Below, in pieces: positions 54,277 to 63,952 of a stretch of DNA of 64,000 nucleotides. Position 1 is the stretch's first letter. Every line of letters begins with the position of its first letter. The translations under genes and the position numbers were made by a program. This DNA comes from Neisseria sicca. Lineage in GTDB: Bacteria; Pseudomonadota; Gammaproteobacteria; Burkholderiales; Neisseriaceae. The notes beneath the pieces were generated by a model, which saw nothing but the letters and a program-made list of their open reading frames with translations, ran no database searches and had not been told where the DNA came from. The stretch is taken from assembly GCF_003044565.1 (NCBI RefSeq), contig NZ_POXG01000003.1, positions 326,670 through 390,669 of the forward strand. The letters are read 5' to 3'.

Positions 54277-55404
54277 ATGTCTGAACCCATCTCCGATCGC
54301 AAAATCAAATTCGCCTTAGTCGGTTGCGGCCGTATTTCCAACAATCATTTCGGCTCGTTTGAAGTGTTGCAAGAAGATTGCGAACTCGTTGCCGTATGCG
54401 ACACCGACCCTGCCGCGCTTGAGGCGGCGGTCAAGCGCACCGGCGCGAAAGGTTATGCCCGCTATACGGAAATGCTGGCGGAAACCGATGCCGACGTAAT
54501 CGTCATCACCACGCCGTCCGGCTTGCATCCTGAGCAGGCGGTTGAGGCGTTGGAAGCGGGTTTTCACGTCGTTACCGAAAAACCGATGGCGACTTGTTTT
54601 ACGGACGGCGAGCGCATGGTTCAAACCGCCGATAAAGCAGGCAAACGTTTGTTTGTCGTGAAACAAAACCGCCTCAACGCCACGCTGCAACTGCTCAAAC
54701 GCGCGGTCACGGAGCAACGCTTCGGCAAAATCTATATGGTGCATTTGAATGTTTTTTGGACGCGTCCGCAGTCGTATTACGACCAAGGAGGCGGTTGGCG
54801 CGGCACTTGGAAGCTGGACGGCGGCGCGTTCATGAACCAAGCCAGCCACTACGTCGATTTGATGGAATGGCTCATCGGCCCGGTGGCGGAAGTGCAGGCG
54901 ATGATTGCGACCCACCGCAAAATTGAAGCCGAAGACACGGGCGTGATGAATCTCCGTTGGCGCGACGGCACGCTCGGTTCGATGGCGGTGACCATGTGCA
55001 CCTATCCGAAAAACCTCGAAGGCTCGATTACCATTTTGGGCGAAACCGGCACGGTACGCATCGGCGGCATGGCGGTGAACGAAATTCAGGAATGGAATTT
55101 TGCCAACGAGTGCGATTACGACGAACAAGTCAAAACCGCCAATTATGAAACCACGTCGGTGTACGGTTTCGGGCATCCGCTGTATTATCGGAATGTTGTC
55201 GATGTGTTGCGCGGCAAAGCCGAGCCTGTTGTCGACGGGCGCGAAGGCTTGAAATCGCTGGAGCTGATTAACGCCGCCTATCTTTCTGCACACAACCGTC
55301 AAACGGTTTCGCTGCCGCTGGTGTTGCAGACTTTGCGAACGTTTGACCATTCTGATTGTCCGAAAGGAAGCCCCTTCCATACTCAATCAAAGGAATCATC
55401 ATGA
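54277..55404 (+). CDS. Gfo/Idh/MocA-family NAD-dependent oxidoreductase
   Basis: 375 aa. N-terminal Rossmann fold (VGCGRISNNH, about 14-23), VTEKPMA (about 104, catalytic Lys) and C-terminal alpha/beta domain with the GGGWRGTW and HYVDLMEWL motifs. Resembles WlbA-type UDP-N-acetylglucosaminuronate 3-dehydrogenases, but no sugar-nucleotide genes are near. The ATG follows an uptake sequence (CGTCTGAAAATG). It overlaps the nitroreductase gene (ATGA). Confidence 0.87.
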   Translation: MSEPISDRKIKFALVGCGRISNNHFGSFEVLQEDCELVAVCDTDPAALEAAVKRTGAKGYARYTEMLAETDADVIVITTPSGLHPEQAVEALEAGFHVVTEKPMATCFTDGERMVQTADKAGKRLFVVKQNRLNATLQLLKRAVTEQRFGKIYMVHLNVFWTRPQSYYDQGGGWRGTWKLDGGAFMNQASHYVDLMEWLIGPVAEVQAMIATHRKIEAEDTGVMNLRWRDGTLGSMAVTMCTYPKNLEGSITILGETGTVRIGGMAVNEIQEWNFANECDYDEQVKTANYETTSVYGFGHPLYYRNVVDVLRGKAEPVVDGREGLKSLELINAAYLSAHNRQTVSLPLVLQTLRTFDHSDCPKGSPFHTQSKESS

Positions 55405-56060
55405 TACTGACCCGCGAACAAGCCCTCGAAATTTTCAAACGCCGCGTTTCCGTCCGCTACTACGACCCTGCGCGCAAAATCAGTGCCGAAGATTTTGCCG
55501 CCATTCTTGATTTCGGGCGGCTCTCGCCCAGCTCCGTAGGCTGCGAGCCGTGGCAGTTTGTGGTTGTGCAGAACGCGGCATTGCGCGAAAAAATCAAACC
55601 CTTCGCTTGGGGGATGCAGGCTTCCATTTCGGATGCCAGTCATGTCGTTTTCCTGTTGGCACGAAAACACGCCCGCTACGACAGCCCCGCTTTTGAAGAG
55701 CTGATGGACAGACGCGGTATGACCGCCGAAGAGAGGGCGGGCGCATTTGAACGCTACCGCCGTTTCCAAACCCACGATATGCCCATCGCCGACGACGAAC
55801 GCGCCTTGTTTGACTGGGCAAGCAAGCAAACCTACATCGCGCTGGGCAATATGCTCACCGGCGCGGCGATGCTCGGCATCGATTCTTGCGCTATCGAAGG
55901 CATGGAGTATGCCGCAGTAGAAAAAATCCTTGCCGAAGCCGGATTGCTCGACCCTGAAAATTACGGCTTGTCCGTCGCCGCAACCTTCGGCTACCGTGTG
56001 CGCGACATTAACCCGAAACCGCGCCGCGATGCGTCGGAAACGGTGATTTGGGCAGAGTAG
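55401..56060 (+). CDS. Nitroreductase-family NAD(P)H oxidoreductase
   Basis: 219 aa from the ATG at 55401, overlapping the upstream stop. FMN-binding nitroreductase fold: RRVSVRYYD (FMN phosphate), PSSVGCEPWQFVVV, GIDSCAIEGME and the C-terminal GYRVRD. Similar to NfsB-like enzymes. Translational coupling with the oxidoreductase suggests a shared pathway, unknown. Confidence 0.88.
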   Translation: MILTREQALEIFKRRVSVRYYDPARKISAEDFAAILDFGRLSPSSVGCEPWQFVVVQNAALREKIKPFAWGMQASISDASHVVFLLARKHARYDSPAFEELMDRRGMTAEERAGAFERYRRFQTHDMPIADDERALFDWASKQTYIALGNMLTGAAMLGIDSCAIEGMEYAAVEKILAEAGLLDPENYGLSVAATFGYRVRDINPKPRRDASETVIWAE

Positions 56061-56087
56061 GGCGCGTAGCCGGATTTCAATGAAATA

Positions 56088-56143
56088 GGTCGTCTGAAAG
56101 TGTTGTTTGACTTCGGTGAAGTGACACTTTCAGACGACTTTTT
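56088..56143. terminator. Bidirectional uptake-sequence terminator
   Basis: TAGGTCGTCTGAAAGTGT and ACACTTTCAGACGACTTTTT between convergent genes. Confidence 0.75.
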
Positions 56144-56172
56144 ATTTGGCGGGATGATTTGAAGAACGGCGT

Positions 56173-57492
56173 TTATCCGTTGATGTCTTCCAGCGTCCTG
56201 CCTTTGGTTTCTTCGCCCAATATCAACACGACGGCGACAATCAGCAGCATGACCAGCGCGAACATCATGAAAATATTGCTGAACCCGCTGCTGCCGCCAA
56301 TCATCGCGGCAACCGCCATCGGAGCGAGGATGCCGCCGATGCGTCCGATTGCGCCCGCCCAGCCGGAGGCGAAGGCACGGAAGCGGAGGGGGTAGAGTTC
56401 GGGCGTGTAGGTGTATAAAACGCCCCATGCGCCGAGGTTGAAGAACGACATCAGGCTGCCCCATGCCATGACTTCGGCGGCGCTGCTGCTTTGCCCGAAA
56501 AACCACGCGCAGACGGCGCAGGCGGCGAGAAAGCCCGCCAATGTCGCTTTGCGCCCGATTTTTTCCACCAATGCCGCCGCCGCGATGTAGCCGGGCAGTT
56601 GCGCCACTATCATCACCAGTACATATTCAAAGGTTTTAACCACCGTATTGCCTTGTTCGACCAAGAGTTTCGGCAGCCAAGTAAAAATGCCGTAATAGGA
56701 AAAGACGATGCCGAACCAAACCAGCCACAGCATCAGCGTGCGCCGTGCGAAAGGCTGTTGCCATAATTGTATGAAACGGATGCGCTGTTTTTCCTGTTGT
56801 GGCGGTGCGATGGCGGTTGCGGCGGGCGTCATCCCCGTTTCCTCTTCCAAGCGGCTGACCAGCCGGTGCGCTTCGTCCGTTTTGCCTTGCGAGAGCAGGT
56901 AGGGTATGGATTCGGGGATGAATTTCAACACTATCGGGATATACAAAATCGGCAACGCGCCGATTAAAAACGCGCTGTGCCAGCCGGTTTGCGGAATGAA
57001 GAAATACGACACCAAAGCGGCGGCAAGCCAGCCCAAGCCCCAAAAACTTTCCAGCAACACGATGAAGCGACCGCGTACTTTCGGTGGCGCATATTCGCTG
57101 ACCAAGGACACCGCGACGGGGAGCTGTCCGCCCAATCCTACGCCGACGAAGAAGCGGAAAAATAAAAGCGCGGACAGGTTGGGTGCAAACGCGCATAAAC
57201 CCGTTGCCACGCTGTACACCGCCATCGTCCCGGCAAAAACGGTTTTCCTGCCGAAGCGGTCGGCAAACCAGCCGCTGATGACTGCGCCCAGTGCCATGCC
57301 GACAAAAGAGATGCTGACGATCCAGCCCAATTGCGCCGGCGCAAGCGACCAGTCTTTGCCCAGCTCGGGCAGGATAAACGACACCAACCCCGTATCCATC
57401 GCGTCAAACAGCCAGCCGATACCGACCAGTACCAAAAGCCTGTAATGAAACTTGCTCGGCGGTAAGTTTTGCAGGCGGGTAAGAATATCCAT
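56173..57492 (-). CDS. MFS transporter, NiaP / sugar-porter-like
   Basis: 439 aa with 12 transmembrane helices. The MFS motif DRFGRK follows TM2 (about 83), FDAMDTG in TM1 and PESIPYLLSQGK in the central loop are typical of the NiaP/benzoate/sugar-porter branch. Candidate substrates are niacin, aromatic acids or sugars; none can be chosen from sequence. Confidence 0.87.
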   Translation of the reverse strand: MDILTRLQNLPPSKFHYRLLVLVGIGWLFDAMDTGLVSFILPELGKDWSLAPAQLGWIVSISFVGMALGAVISGWFADRFGRKTVFAGTMAVYSVATGLCAFAPNLSALLFFRFFVGVGLGGQLPVAVSLVSEYAPPKVRGRFIVLLESFWGLGWLAAALVSYFFIPQTGWHSAFLIGALPILYIPIVLKFIPESIPYLLSQGKTDEAHRLVSRLEEETGMTPAATAIAPPQQEKQRIRFIQLWQQPFARRTLMLWLVWFGIVFSYYGIFTWLPKLLVEQGNTVVKTFEYVLVMIVAQLPGYIAAAALVEKIGRKATLAGFLAACAVCAWFFGQSSSAAEVMAWGSLMSFFNLGAWGVLYTYTPELYPLRFRAFASGWAGAIGRIGGILAPMAVAAMIGGSSGFSNIFMMFALVMLLIVAVVLILGEETKGRTLEDING

Positions 57493-57601
57493 CGTATTTT
57501 CCTTTGCTTTTTTGTTTTGATGTTGTGGTTTAAAGTAGAGCCACTCCTATTTAAGGCTTGCTGCTTGTGTTCATCAGTCAGATGCAGCTTGCCTGATAAC
57601 G

Positions 57602-57645
57602 AAAAGGTCGTCTGAAAACCCGAAATCCGTTTTCAGACGACCTGT
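57602..57645 (-). terminator. Uptake-sequence terminator after trkH
   Basis: AAAAGGTCGTCTGAAAACCC and GTTTTCAGACGACCTGTC, directly after the trkH stop. Confidence 0.8.
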
Positions 57646-57647
57646 CT

Positions 57648-59105
57648 TTATTTTTTCCAATAAGCCGGTGTCAGCAGAATCAACACGGTAAAAATTTCCA
57701 AGCGTCCCAGCAGCATGACGGCCGAACACAGCCATTTTTGCACATCGCTCAATACCGCATAGCTGCCTGCCGGCCCTACTTCGCCCAAGCCCGGTCCTGC
57801 ATTGGTAATGCACGCGATGACGGCGGTGAAGGCGGAGATAAATTCCATCCCGCTTGCCATCAGCAAAAAGCTGAACACAATCGTCGTCATGAAATAAATC
57901 GAAATAAACGCCATCACTGTCAACGCCATACGGTCGGGAATCATGCGTCCGTTTACCTTTACCGTGCGCACTGCTCTCGGGTGCAGCAGAATCATCATCT
58001 CGCGCAGACTGAATTTGAACAAAACCAACGCCCGCACGTTTTTAATGCCGCCGCCCATAGAGCCGGAGCTTGCCAACAGGTTGGACAGGAAAAACATCCA
58101 CAGCGACACGATCAGCGGCCATTGCGCAAAATCCGTGTTGGAAAAACCGCTTGCCAGTCCGATGGAGACAAAGTTGAAGCTCACAAAACGCAGCGAATCT
58201 CCAAAGGTTGCATAAAAATCCTTCTGCCACAGATACACCGCCGACATCAAAATACTCACCGCCAGCAGCGACAGCAGTACGCGGCATTCCTCGTCCCGCC
58301 AATAAGATTTGAGCGAGCGTCGTGTCAGCGCCGTGAAATGCGTAGCGAAATTCACACCGCCCCAGAGCGTGAAAAACATAATCGCCCATTCGACGGACAG
58401 TGAATCAAAATAGGCGATGCTGGCATCGTGTGTCGAGAAACCGCCCAGCGACACCGCCGACATCGCGTGGCAAAGCGCGTCAAACCAGCTCATCCCCGCA
58501 AAATGCAGCGTCAGAAAAGCCGCCGTCGTCGTCATCGTATAGAAAAACCAAAGCTTTTTTGCCACCTGCGAAATGCGCGGTGCCATCTTGCTTTCTTTGT
58601 CCATCCCCGGAATTTCAGCCTTGAAGAGCTGCGTTCCGCCCACGCCCAGCATCGGCAGAATCGCTACCGCCAGCACGATGATACCCATGCCGCCCAGCCA
58701 GTTGAGCATATGCCGCCAAAAATTTATTGACGGAGCCAGCGTGTCCAAACTCGTCATGACCGTCGCGCCCGTCGTCGTCAGTCCGGACATCGCCTCAAAA
58801 AACGCATCGGTAAAACTGATGCCCGGGATGTGAATATAAATCGGCATTGCCGCCACCAGCGCAAACGCCAGCCACAACATCAAAACCAACGTAAACCCGT
58901 CGCGCGGACGCAGCTCGCGGCGGAAATGGAAGGTCATCAGCCAAACCGCGCAAGAGGTCAGCGTCGTTGCCAAAGCCGTGTAGGCAAACGCCGGAAACGC
59001 GTTGTCCAGAAAAAAATACGACATCAACGTCGGTACTGCGAGCACCATGGAAAACAGCAGCCCCAGTCTGGACAAAACGTGGACAATAGGGAGGAACTTA
59101 TACAT
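57648..59105 (-). CDS. trkH: Trk potassium uptake system, membrane subunit TrkH
   Basis: 485 aa from ATG at 59105 (MYKFLPIVHVLS); the longer frame begins in an uptake-sequence region. Four repeated M-P-M units with selectivity-filter glycines (TTTGATV about 122, SLGGFSTHD about 220, SSGSMGGGIKN about 320, NAGPGLGEVG about 435). Works with cytoplasmic TrkA, encoded elsewhere. Confidence 0.93.
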   Translation of the reverse strand: MYKFLPIVHVLSRLGLLFSMVLAVPTLMSYFFLDNAFPAFAYTALATTLTSCAVWLMTFHFRRELRPRDGFTLVLMLWLAFALVAAMPIYIHIPGISFTDAFFEAMSGLTTTGATVMTSLDTLAPSINFWRHMLNWLGGMGIIVLAVAILPMLGVGGTQLFKAEIPGMDKESKMAPRISQVAKKLWFFYTMTTTAAFLTLHFAGMSWFDALCHAMSAVSLGGFSTHDASIAYFDSLSVEWAIMFFTLWGGVNFATHFTALTRRSLKSYWRDEECRVLLSLLAVSILMSAVYLWQKDFYATFGDSLRFVSFNFVSIGLASGFSNTDFAQWPLIVSLWMFFLSNLLASSGSMGGGIKNVRALVLFKFSLREMMILLHPRAVRTVKVNGRMIPDRMALTVMAFISIYFMTTIVFSFLLMASGMEFISAFTAVIACITNAGPGLGEVGPAGSYAVLSDVQKWLCSAVMLLGRLEIFTVLILLTPAYWKK

Positions 59106-59324
59106 ATCAATCTTAAATAGGGGTCGTCTGAACGGCGTAATGGGTTTGAAGTTGCCGTCCATATCCGCCTGTGAAATTTCATACTCAAGCCGTCAAAAGC
59201 GGCTGAGAAACTTTCAGACGACCTGTTTCACAGACCATCCTTAGCAGGCAGGAACAAAAATTCGGTCCGTAATTTTATCAAATTAGGCAAATGGCGTTAT
59301 TGATATTTTACAGTCGGAAAAAGC

Positions 59325-59430
59325 AGGGGGTCGTCTGAAAAGGGCAGCTTCAATCGACACAAACGGACGAAGTAGGGATAAAATGCCGATTGCTTTTTGC
59401 GCCGTTGAACTTTTCAGACGACCCCTTTTC
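59325..59430. terminator. Widely spaced inverted uptake sequences
   Basis: GGGGGTCGTCTGAAAAG and CTTTTCAGACGACCCC separated by about 70 nt. The 59106-59587 gap holds this, another pair (about 59121 and 59211) and a Correia element, but no gene. Confidence 0.45.
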
Positions 59431-59431
59431 A

Positions 59432-59587
59432 TATAGTGGATTAACAAAAATCAGGACAAGGCGACGAAGCCGCAGACAGTACAGATAGTACGGAACCGAT
59501 TCACTTGGTGCTTCAGCACCTTAGAGAATCGTTCTCTTTGAGCTAAGGCGAGGCAACGCCGTACTGGTTTAAATTTAATCCACTATA
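59432..59587. repeat. Correia element (long form, 156 bp)
   Basis: TATAGTGGATTAACAAAAAT ... AAATTTAATCCACTATA. Its right end directly touches the stop codon of the DUF445 gene. Confidence 0.93.
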
Positions 59588-60907
59588 CTATCCCGCCAGC
59601 CACAGCGATACCGTATAAATCACCAGTCCGACCAGACCGCCGACAAGCGTGCCGTTGATGCGGATATATTGCAAATCCTTGCCCACGCTCAATTCCAGTT
59701 TTTCCACCATCAGGCGGCTGTCCCAGCCTTTGACTTTGTCCGCGACGAACAAAGCGGCCTTATCTTTATAACGCATCACAAAATCCCGAACCAAAAGCGA
59801 AATCCGCACATCCGCCCGCCGCATAAATTGCGGGTAGGCTTGGGCTTGCGAACGCATATGATCCAGCAGCTTTTCCAGTTGCGCTTGGCACAAAGAGTCT
59901 TGTTTTTCCACATCTTCGCGCGCCCAGTCCAAAATGCCGCGCCATAAGGTCATGATTTGACGTTGCAGGGCAGGCGATTGCGCGAATTGTTTTTTGAATT
60001 TGTCCAGGCGGCGGTGCCACAGGCGCGATGTGGTCAGGCGTTCAGTCAGTTCGTCGTATTGCACCAAGAATTGTCGGCGCAGCGCGTTGTCCTGCTTGTC
60101 CGCGGTTGCCAAATAGCCGTCTATCCATGCCAACGCTTTTTCTGCCGCCCAATCATCGACTTTCTCCACCAAGGTCGATTTCACCGCCGCTTTAAGCCTG
60201 TCCCAAGTTCCGGGATTGCCGCCTTCGATTTTTGCCGCCCATTCGCGCAGATTCTGCTCCAACATTTCGTGGGTTTCCGGCGTTTTCAGCCAACGCCGAA
60301 TCTGACGGAGCAGGCTTTCAAACGCTTTTTCGTGCATCCCTTGCGCTTTCAACAGCCGCAAACCGTCGGCAAGCGTGTTGCCGATTTGTTCTCCGCTGTA
60401 ACGTTCTTCTAACAGCATCGCCGTAAAACGCGCCGTCTGTTCCGGTTTGGCGATAGCAAGCAGGGTGGGAATCTGCTTGAAAAGCCACGGCAGCCAATGC
60501 GATTTTACGTCTTCGCCGTCCAGCCATTTCAATAATTTATCGCTGGGCTGCGCTTGGTAAATGCGCATGGCGATGGGTTTGCCCTGCAAAAAATTATGTT
60601 CGATAAACCGTCCCAATTCATCGCCGATACGCGCCTGATTGCGCGGCAAAATCGCGGTATGGGGAATCGGCAGTCCGAGAGGTCGTCTGAAAAGCGCGGT
60701 TACGGCAAACCAGTCCGCCAGCGCACCTACCATCGCCGCTTCGGCAAACGCTTTGACAAATCCCAACCAAGGATATTGGCGCACATAAACAGCGGAGGCT
60801 GCAAACAGCCCGCACGCAAGAAGCAGCAAGCCCGTCGCCCAACGCCTGCTTTTTGCCAACTTTTTGCGCGCTTCATTTAAGCGGACTTGTTCCGAAAGGG
60901 TGTGCAT
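59588..60907 (-). CDS. DUF445 family membrane protein
   Basis: 439 aa from ATG at 60907, six bases after AAAGGA. Two N-terminal hydrophobic segments (about 24-50), ALADWFAVTALFRRPLG (the DUF445 signature, about 60-76), a long helical middle, and a C-terminal transmembrane helix (LVGGLVGLVIYTVSLWLAG) at the very end. Function unknown. The stop codon touches a Correia element, yet the C-terminal helix is complete. Confidence 0.87.
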   Translation of the reverse strand: MHTLSEQVRLNEARKKLAKSRRWATGLLLLACGLFAASAVYVRQYPWLGFVKAFAEAAMVGALADWFAVTALFRRPLGLPIPHTAILPRNQARIGDELGRFIEHNFLQGKPIAMRIYQAQPSDKLLKWLDGEDVKSHWLPWLFKQIPTLLAIAKPEQTARFTAMLLEERYSGEQIGNTLADGLRLLKAQGMHEKAFESLLRQIRRWLKTPETHEMLEQNLREWAAKIEGGNPGTWDRLKAAVKSTLVEKVDDWAAEKALAWIDGYLATADKQDNALRRQFLVQYDELTERLTTSRLWHRRLDKFKKQFAQSPALQRQIMTLWRGILDWAREDVEKQDSLCQAQLEKLLDHMRSQAQAYPQFMRRADVRISLLVRDFVMRYKDKAALFVADKVKGWDSRLMVEKLELSVGKDLQYIRINGTLVGGLVGLVIYTVSLWLAG

Positions 60908-61372
60908 TCCTTGTCCTTTTTTGAAAATCGGGATTTTTGAGTGGGTGTGTTTGATCAATCGGATTATACGCCGTATTGCCTAATTTTTAATCATTGTATA
61001 TTTTTGTCGTAAATAGAATAAGTTAGATAACTTTTCCACAGACTGCACACACAAAGGCAAACACTCTATGTGACTAAACCGACAAACTGCCCATTTTTTA
61101 AGCACTATATTTTTTTGTTTGATTATCAAAAGGTAATAGAACTTATTCACAGGCTGTTCACATCGTTCGGCAAAGAAATTGTGTATAGCGGGGAAGATGG
61201 TTAATCAAAGGGTAGGGCGTGCGGACGGATGGTGTGTATGCTTCAAATATCATCAGGTTCGTGGTTTGTAACATTCCCTTGCCGGACCGTATTCAGACGA
61301 CCTTTACTTTACCGTGTACCATTACTACAATCACTATTTTAATCCAATAAAACCAGCCCCAAGGAGCGCATT
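60908..61372. other. AT-rich intergenic region with DnaA-box-like sites
   Basis: No gene seen. It contains TTTTCCACA (61032-61040), TTATTCACA (61143-61151, a consensus DnaA box) and TGTTCACA (61155-61162) in AT-rich DNA, and a lone uptake sequence (about 61291-61302). It also must hold the dld promoter. Confidence 0.4.
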
Positions 61373-63064
61373 ATGACCGCCTCGCAATTAATCAGCAGCC
61401 TGACCCAAACCGTCGGCGAAAAATACATCATCACCGATCCCGCGAAAACTGAACAATACCGCCAAGGCTACCGTTTCGGCGAGGGCAAGGCGTTGGCTGT
61501 GGTGCGCCCCGGAACCATTCTGGAAATGTGGAAAATTTTGCAGGCTTGCGTTGAGGCAGACGTGATTGTGATTACGCAGGCGGCGAATACCGGTTTGACA
61601 GGCGGCTCGACTCCCGACGGCAACGATTACGATCGCGACATCGTGATTGTGAACACCATGCGGATGAACATCATCCAAACCATCAACAACAACGAACAAG
61701 TCGTTTGCCTGCCCGGTTCGACCCTGAACCAGCTCGAATTGCTGCTGAAACCTTTGGGGCGCGAACCGCATTCGGTTATCGGTTCTTCATGTATCGGCGC
61801 GTCCGTTTTGGGCGGCGTGTGTAACAACTCCGGCGGCGCATTGGTGCAGCGCGGCCCAGCCTACACGGAAATGGCGCTGTTCGCCCAAATCAACGAAGAG
61901 GGCAAACTGGAGCTGGTCAACCATTTGGGCATAGATTTGGGCGACACGCCCGAAGAAATCCTGACCAATCTTCAAGGTCATCATTATCAGAGAAAAGACA
62001 TCACGCAAGACGCAGGCAAAGGACACGACCATGCCTATTGTGACCATGTCCGCCAAGTGGACGAGCCGACCGCCGCGCGTTTCAATGCCGACCCGGCGCG
62101 CCATTACGAAGCGTCCGGTTGCGCAGGCAAACTGATGGTTTTCGCCGTCCGCTTGGACACCTTCCCGCAAGAGAAGCAAACTGTCGTGTTCTACATCGGC
62201 ACCAACGACATCAACGAGCTGACCGACATCCGCCGCGCCGCCTTGGGCGAATTTGAAAGTCTGCCCGTTTCTGGCGAATACATCCATCGCGACGCTTTCG
62301 ATATTGCCGACGTGTACGGCAAAGACACGTTCTACGTCATCAAGAAATTCGGTACACACCAACTGCCGAAATTATTTGATTTCAAAGCTAAAGTTGACCG
62401 ATTCGGCAAAAAAGTCAGCTTCCTGCCCAAACATTTTTCCGACAAGGTCATGCAGTTCGTCAGCAAATATCTGCCTGATCACCTGCCCAAATCCATGCGC
62501 GATTACCGCGACAAATACGAACACCATCTGATTCTGAAAATGGGTGGAAAAGGCGTCGATGAAGCGCGCGCGTTCCTGAAAGAGTATTTTGCACACCACG
62601 GCGGCGCGTTTTTCGAATGCAACGCCGAAGAAACCCAAGCCGCCATGCTGCACCGTTTTGCCGTCGCCTCAGCCGCCATCCGCTACCGCGCCGTGCATGA
62701 CGACGAAGTGGAAGACTTGGTCGCGCTGGACATCGCCCTGCGCCGCGACGACCGCGACTGGTTTGAAAAACTGCCGTCGGAAATCGACAATAAAATCATC
62801 CACAAGCTCTACTACGGACATTTCATGTGCCACGTTTTCCATCAGGATTACATCATCAAAAAAGGCAACGACTGCATGGCATTGGAACACGAAATGCTGC
62901 ATCTCTTAGACCAACGTGGCGCGCAGTATCCTGCCGAACACAACGTCGGCCATTTATACGAAGCGAAACCCGCGCTCAAACAGTTCTACCGCAAACTAGA
63001 CCCGACCAACAGCTTCAATCCGGGCATAGGCAAAACCAGCAAGAAGAAAAACTGGGCTGAATGA
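61373..63064 (+). CDS. dld: Quinone-dependent D-lactate dehydrogenase
   Basis: 563 aa, full length. FAD-binding PCMH domain (about 40-210; TGLTGGSTP, SCIGASVLGGVCNNSGGA) and the D-lactate dehydrogenase membrane-binding C-terminal domain (about 270-560). Peripheral membrane flavoprotein that oxidises D-lactate to pyruvate and feeds quinones. Start follows AAGGAG. Confidence 0.95.
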   Translation: MTASQLISSLTQTVGEKYIITDPAKTEQYRQGYRFGEGKALAVVRPGTILEMWKILQACVEADVIVITQAANTGLTGGSTPDGNDYDRDIVIVNTMRMNIIQTINNNEQVVCLPGSTLNQLELLLKPLGREPHSVIGSSCIGASVLGGVCNNSGGALVQRGPAYTEMALFAQINEEGKLELVNHLGIDLGDTPEEILTNLQGHHYQRKDITQDAGKGHDHAYCDHVRQVDEPTAARFNADPARHYEASGCAGKLMVFAVRLDTFPQEKQTVVFYIGTNDINELTDIRRAALGEFESLPVSGEYIHRDAFDIADVYGKDTFYVIKKFGTHQLPKLFDFKAKVDRFGKKVSFLPKHFSDKVMQFVSKYLPDHLPKSMRDYRDKYEHHLILKMGGKGVDEARAFLKEYFAHHGGAFFECNAEETQAAMLHRFAVASAAIRYRAVHDDEVEDLVALDIALRRDDRDWFEKLPSEIDNKIIHKLYYGHFMCHVFHQDYIIKKGNDCMALEHEMLHLLDQRGAQYPAEHNVGHLYEAKPALKQFYRKLDPTNSFNPGIGKTSKKKNWAE

Positions 63065-63093
63065 TAAGGTAGGGATTGTATAAGTGAATGAAG

Positions 63094-63137
63094 AAAGGTC
63101 GTCTGAAAACCGAATCGAGTTTTCAGACGACCGTTTA
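63094..63137 (+). terminator. Uptake-sequence terminator after dld
   Basis: AAAGGTCGTCTGAAAACC and GTTTTCAGACGACCGTTT. Confidence 0.8.
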
Positions 63138-63217
63138 TCTTATAATGATTCAACTTTTTAATATATTTTGATAGAATAATGACGTTAACTTTTTAAGGTA
63201 TAAAAGAAAGGTGTTTT

Positions 63218-63580
63218 ATGAAGCTTTACAAGATTTTTAAAAATCCTATGAACCAGTACGAGGCAGTCAAACAAGGCTGGTCTTGGCCTGCATTTCTCTT
63301 TGGGGCTATTTGGGCTTGTGTGAAAAAAATGTGGGGTTTGGGGATTGGAATTTTTGTCACTTTTGTTGTGTTAGCTGTATTAGCTGGTCAGAATGAGATG
63401 TTTGGTGCCATCATCAACCTTCTTAGTCTCGGCGTTGGTATTGTACTTGGCATGCAAGGTAATACTCTGCGTGAAAAAAATCTGGTTAAACGCGGTTATG
63501 TAGAAGTACCTCAAGTTATTAATGCCGCTAACCCTGAAGCTGCAATTGCCCAATATATTGCTGAATATGGTCATAAATAA
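63218..63580 (+). CDS. DUF2628-family small membrane protein
   Basis: 120 aa after GAAAGGTG. A short hydrophilic N-terminus with 'V-K-Q-G-W-S-W-P-A-F-L-F' (the DUF2628 motif), two or three hydrophobic segments (about 24-80) and a soluble C-terminal tail. Function unknown. Confidence 0.82.
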   Translation: MKLYKIFKNPMNQYEAVKQGWSWPAFLFGAIWACVKKMWGLGIGIFVTFVVLAVLAGQNEMFGAIINLLSLGVGIVLGMQGNTLREKNLVKRGYVEVPQVINAANPEAAIAQYIAEYGHK

Positions 63581-63596
63581 GGTTTTTTGAGATATA

Positions 63597-63665
63597 AGGT
63601 CGTCTGAAAACAAACCTAGCGTATTCTATTCAAACGCTTAAGCTGTTTTCAGACGACCTTTTTAA
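63597..63665 (+). terminator. Uptake-sequence terminator after the DUF2628 gene
   Basis: AAGGTCGTCTGAAAACA and TGTTTTCAGACGACCTTTTT, loop about 30 nt. Confidence 0.7.
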
Positions 63666-63668
63666 AAT

Positions 63669-63775
63669 TATAGTGGATTAACTTTAAACCAGTACGGCGT
63701 TGCCTCGCCTTGCCGTACTATCTGTACTGTCTGCGGCTTCGTCGCCTTGTCCTGATTTAAATTTAATCCACTATA
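63669..63775. repeat. Correia element (short form, 107 bp)
   Basis: TATAGTGGATTAACTTTAAA ... TTTAAATTTAATCCACTATA; 69 bp from the 3' end of tRNA-Asp. Confidence 0.93.
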
Positions 63776-63843
63776 AGTACCCAATATATAAAATGCATCG
63801 ACCAAAAAAATAAAAGCATCGACAAATCGGTGCTTTTTAAATT

Positions 63844-63920
63844 TGGCGCGGCGGACGGGGCTCGAACCCGCGCCCCCCGGCGTGACAGGCCGGTACTCTA
63901 ACCAACTGAGCTACCACCGC
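63844..63920 (-). tRNA. tRNA-Asp (GTC)
   Basis: Acceptor GCGGTGG/CCGCCGC, D-arm GCTC..GAGT, anticodon loop CTGTCAC (anticodon GTC), T-arm GCGGG TTCGAGC CCCGT, encoded GCCA. 77 nt. Confidence 0.96.
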
Positions 63921-63952
63921 GCATCATTGTTTTGCAACAATGAAAGGAAACT

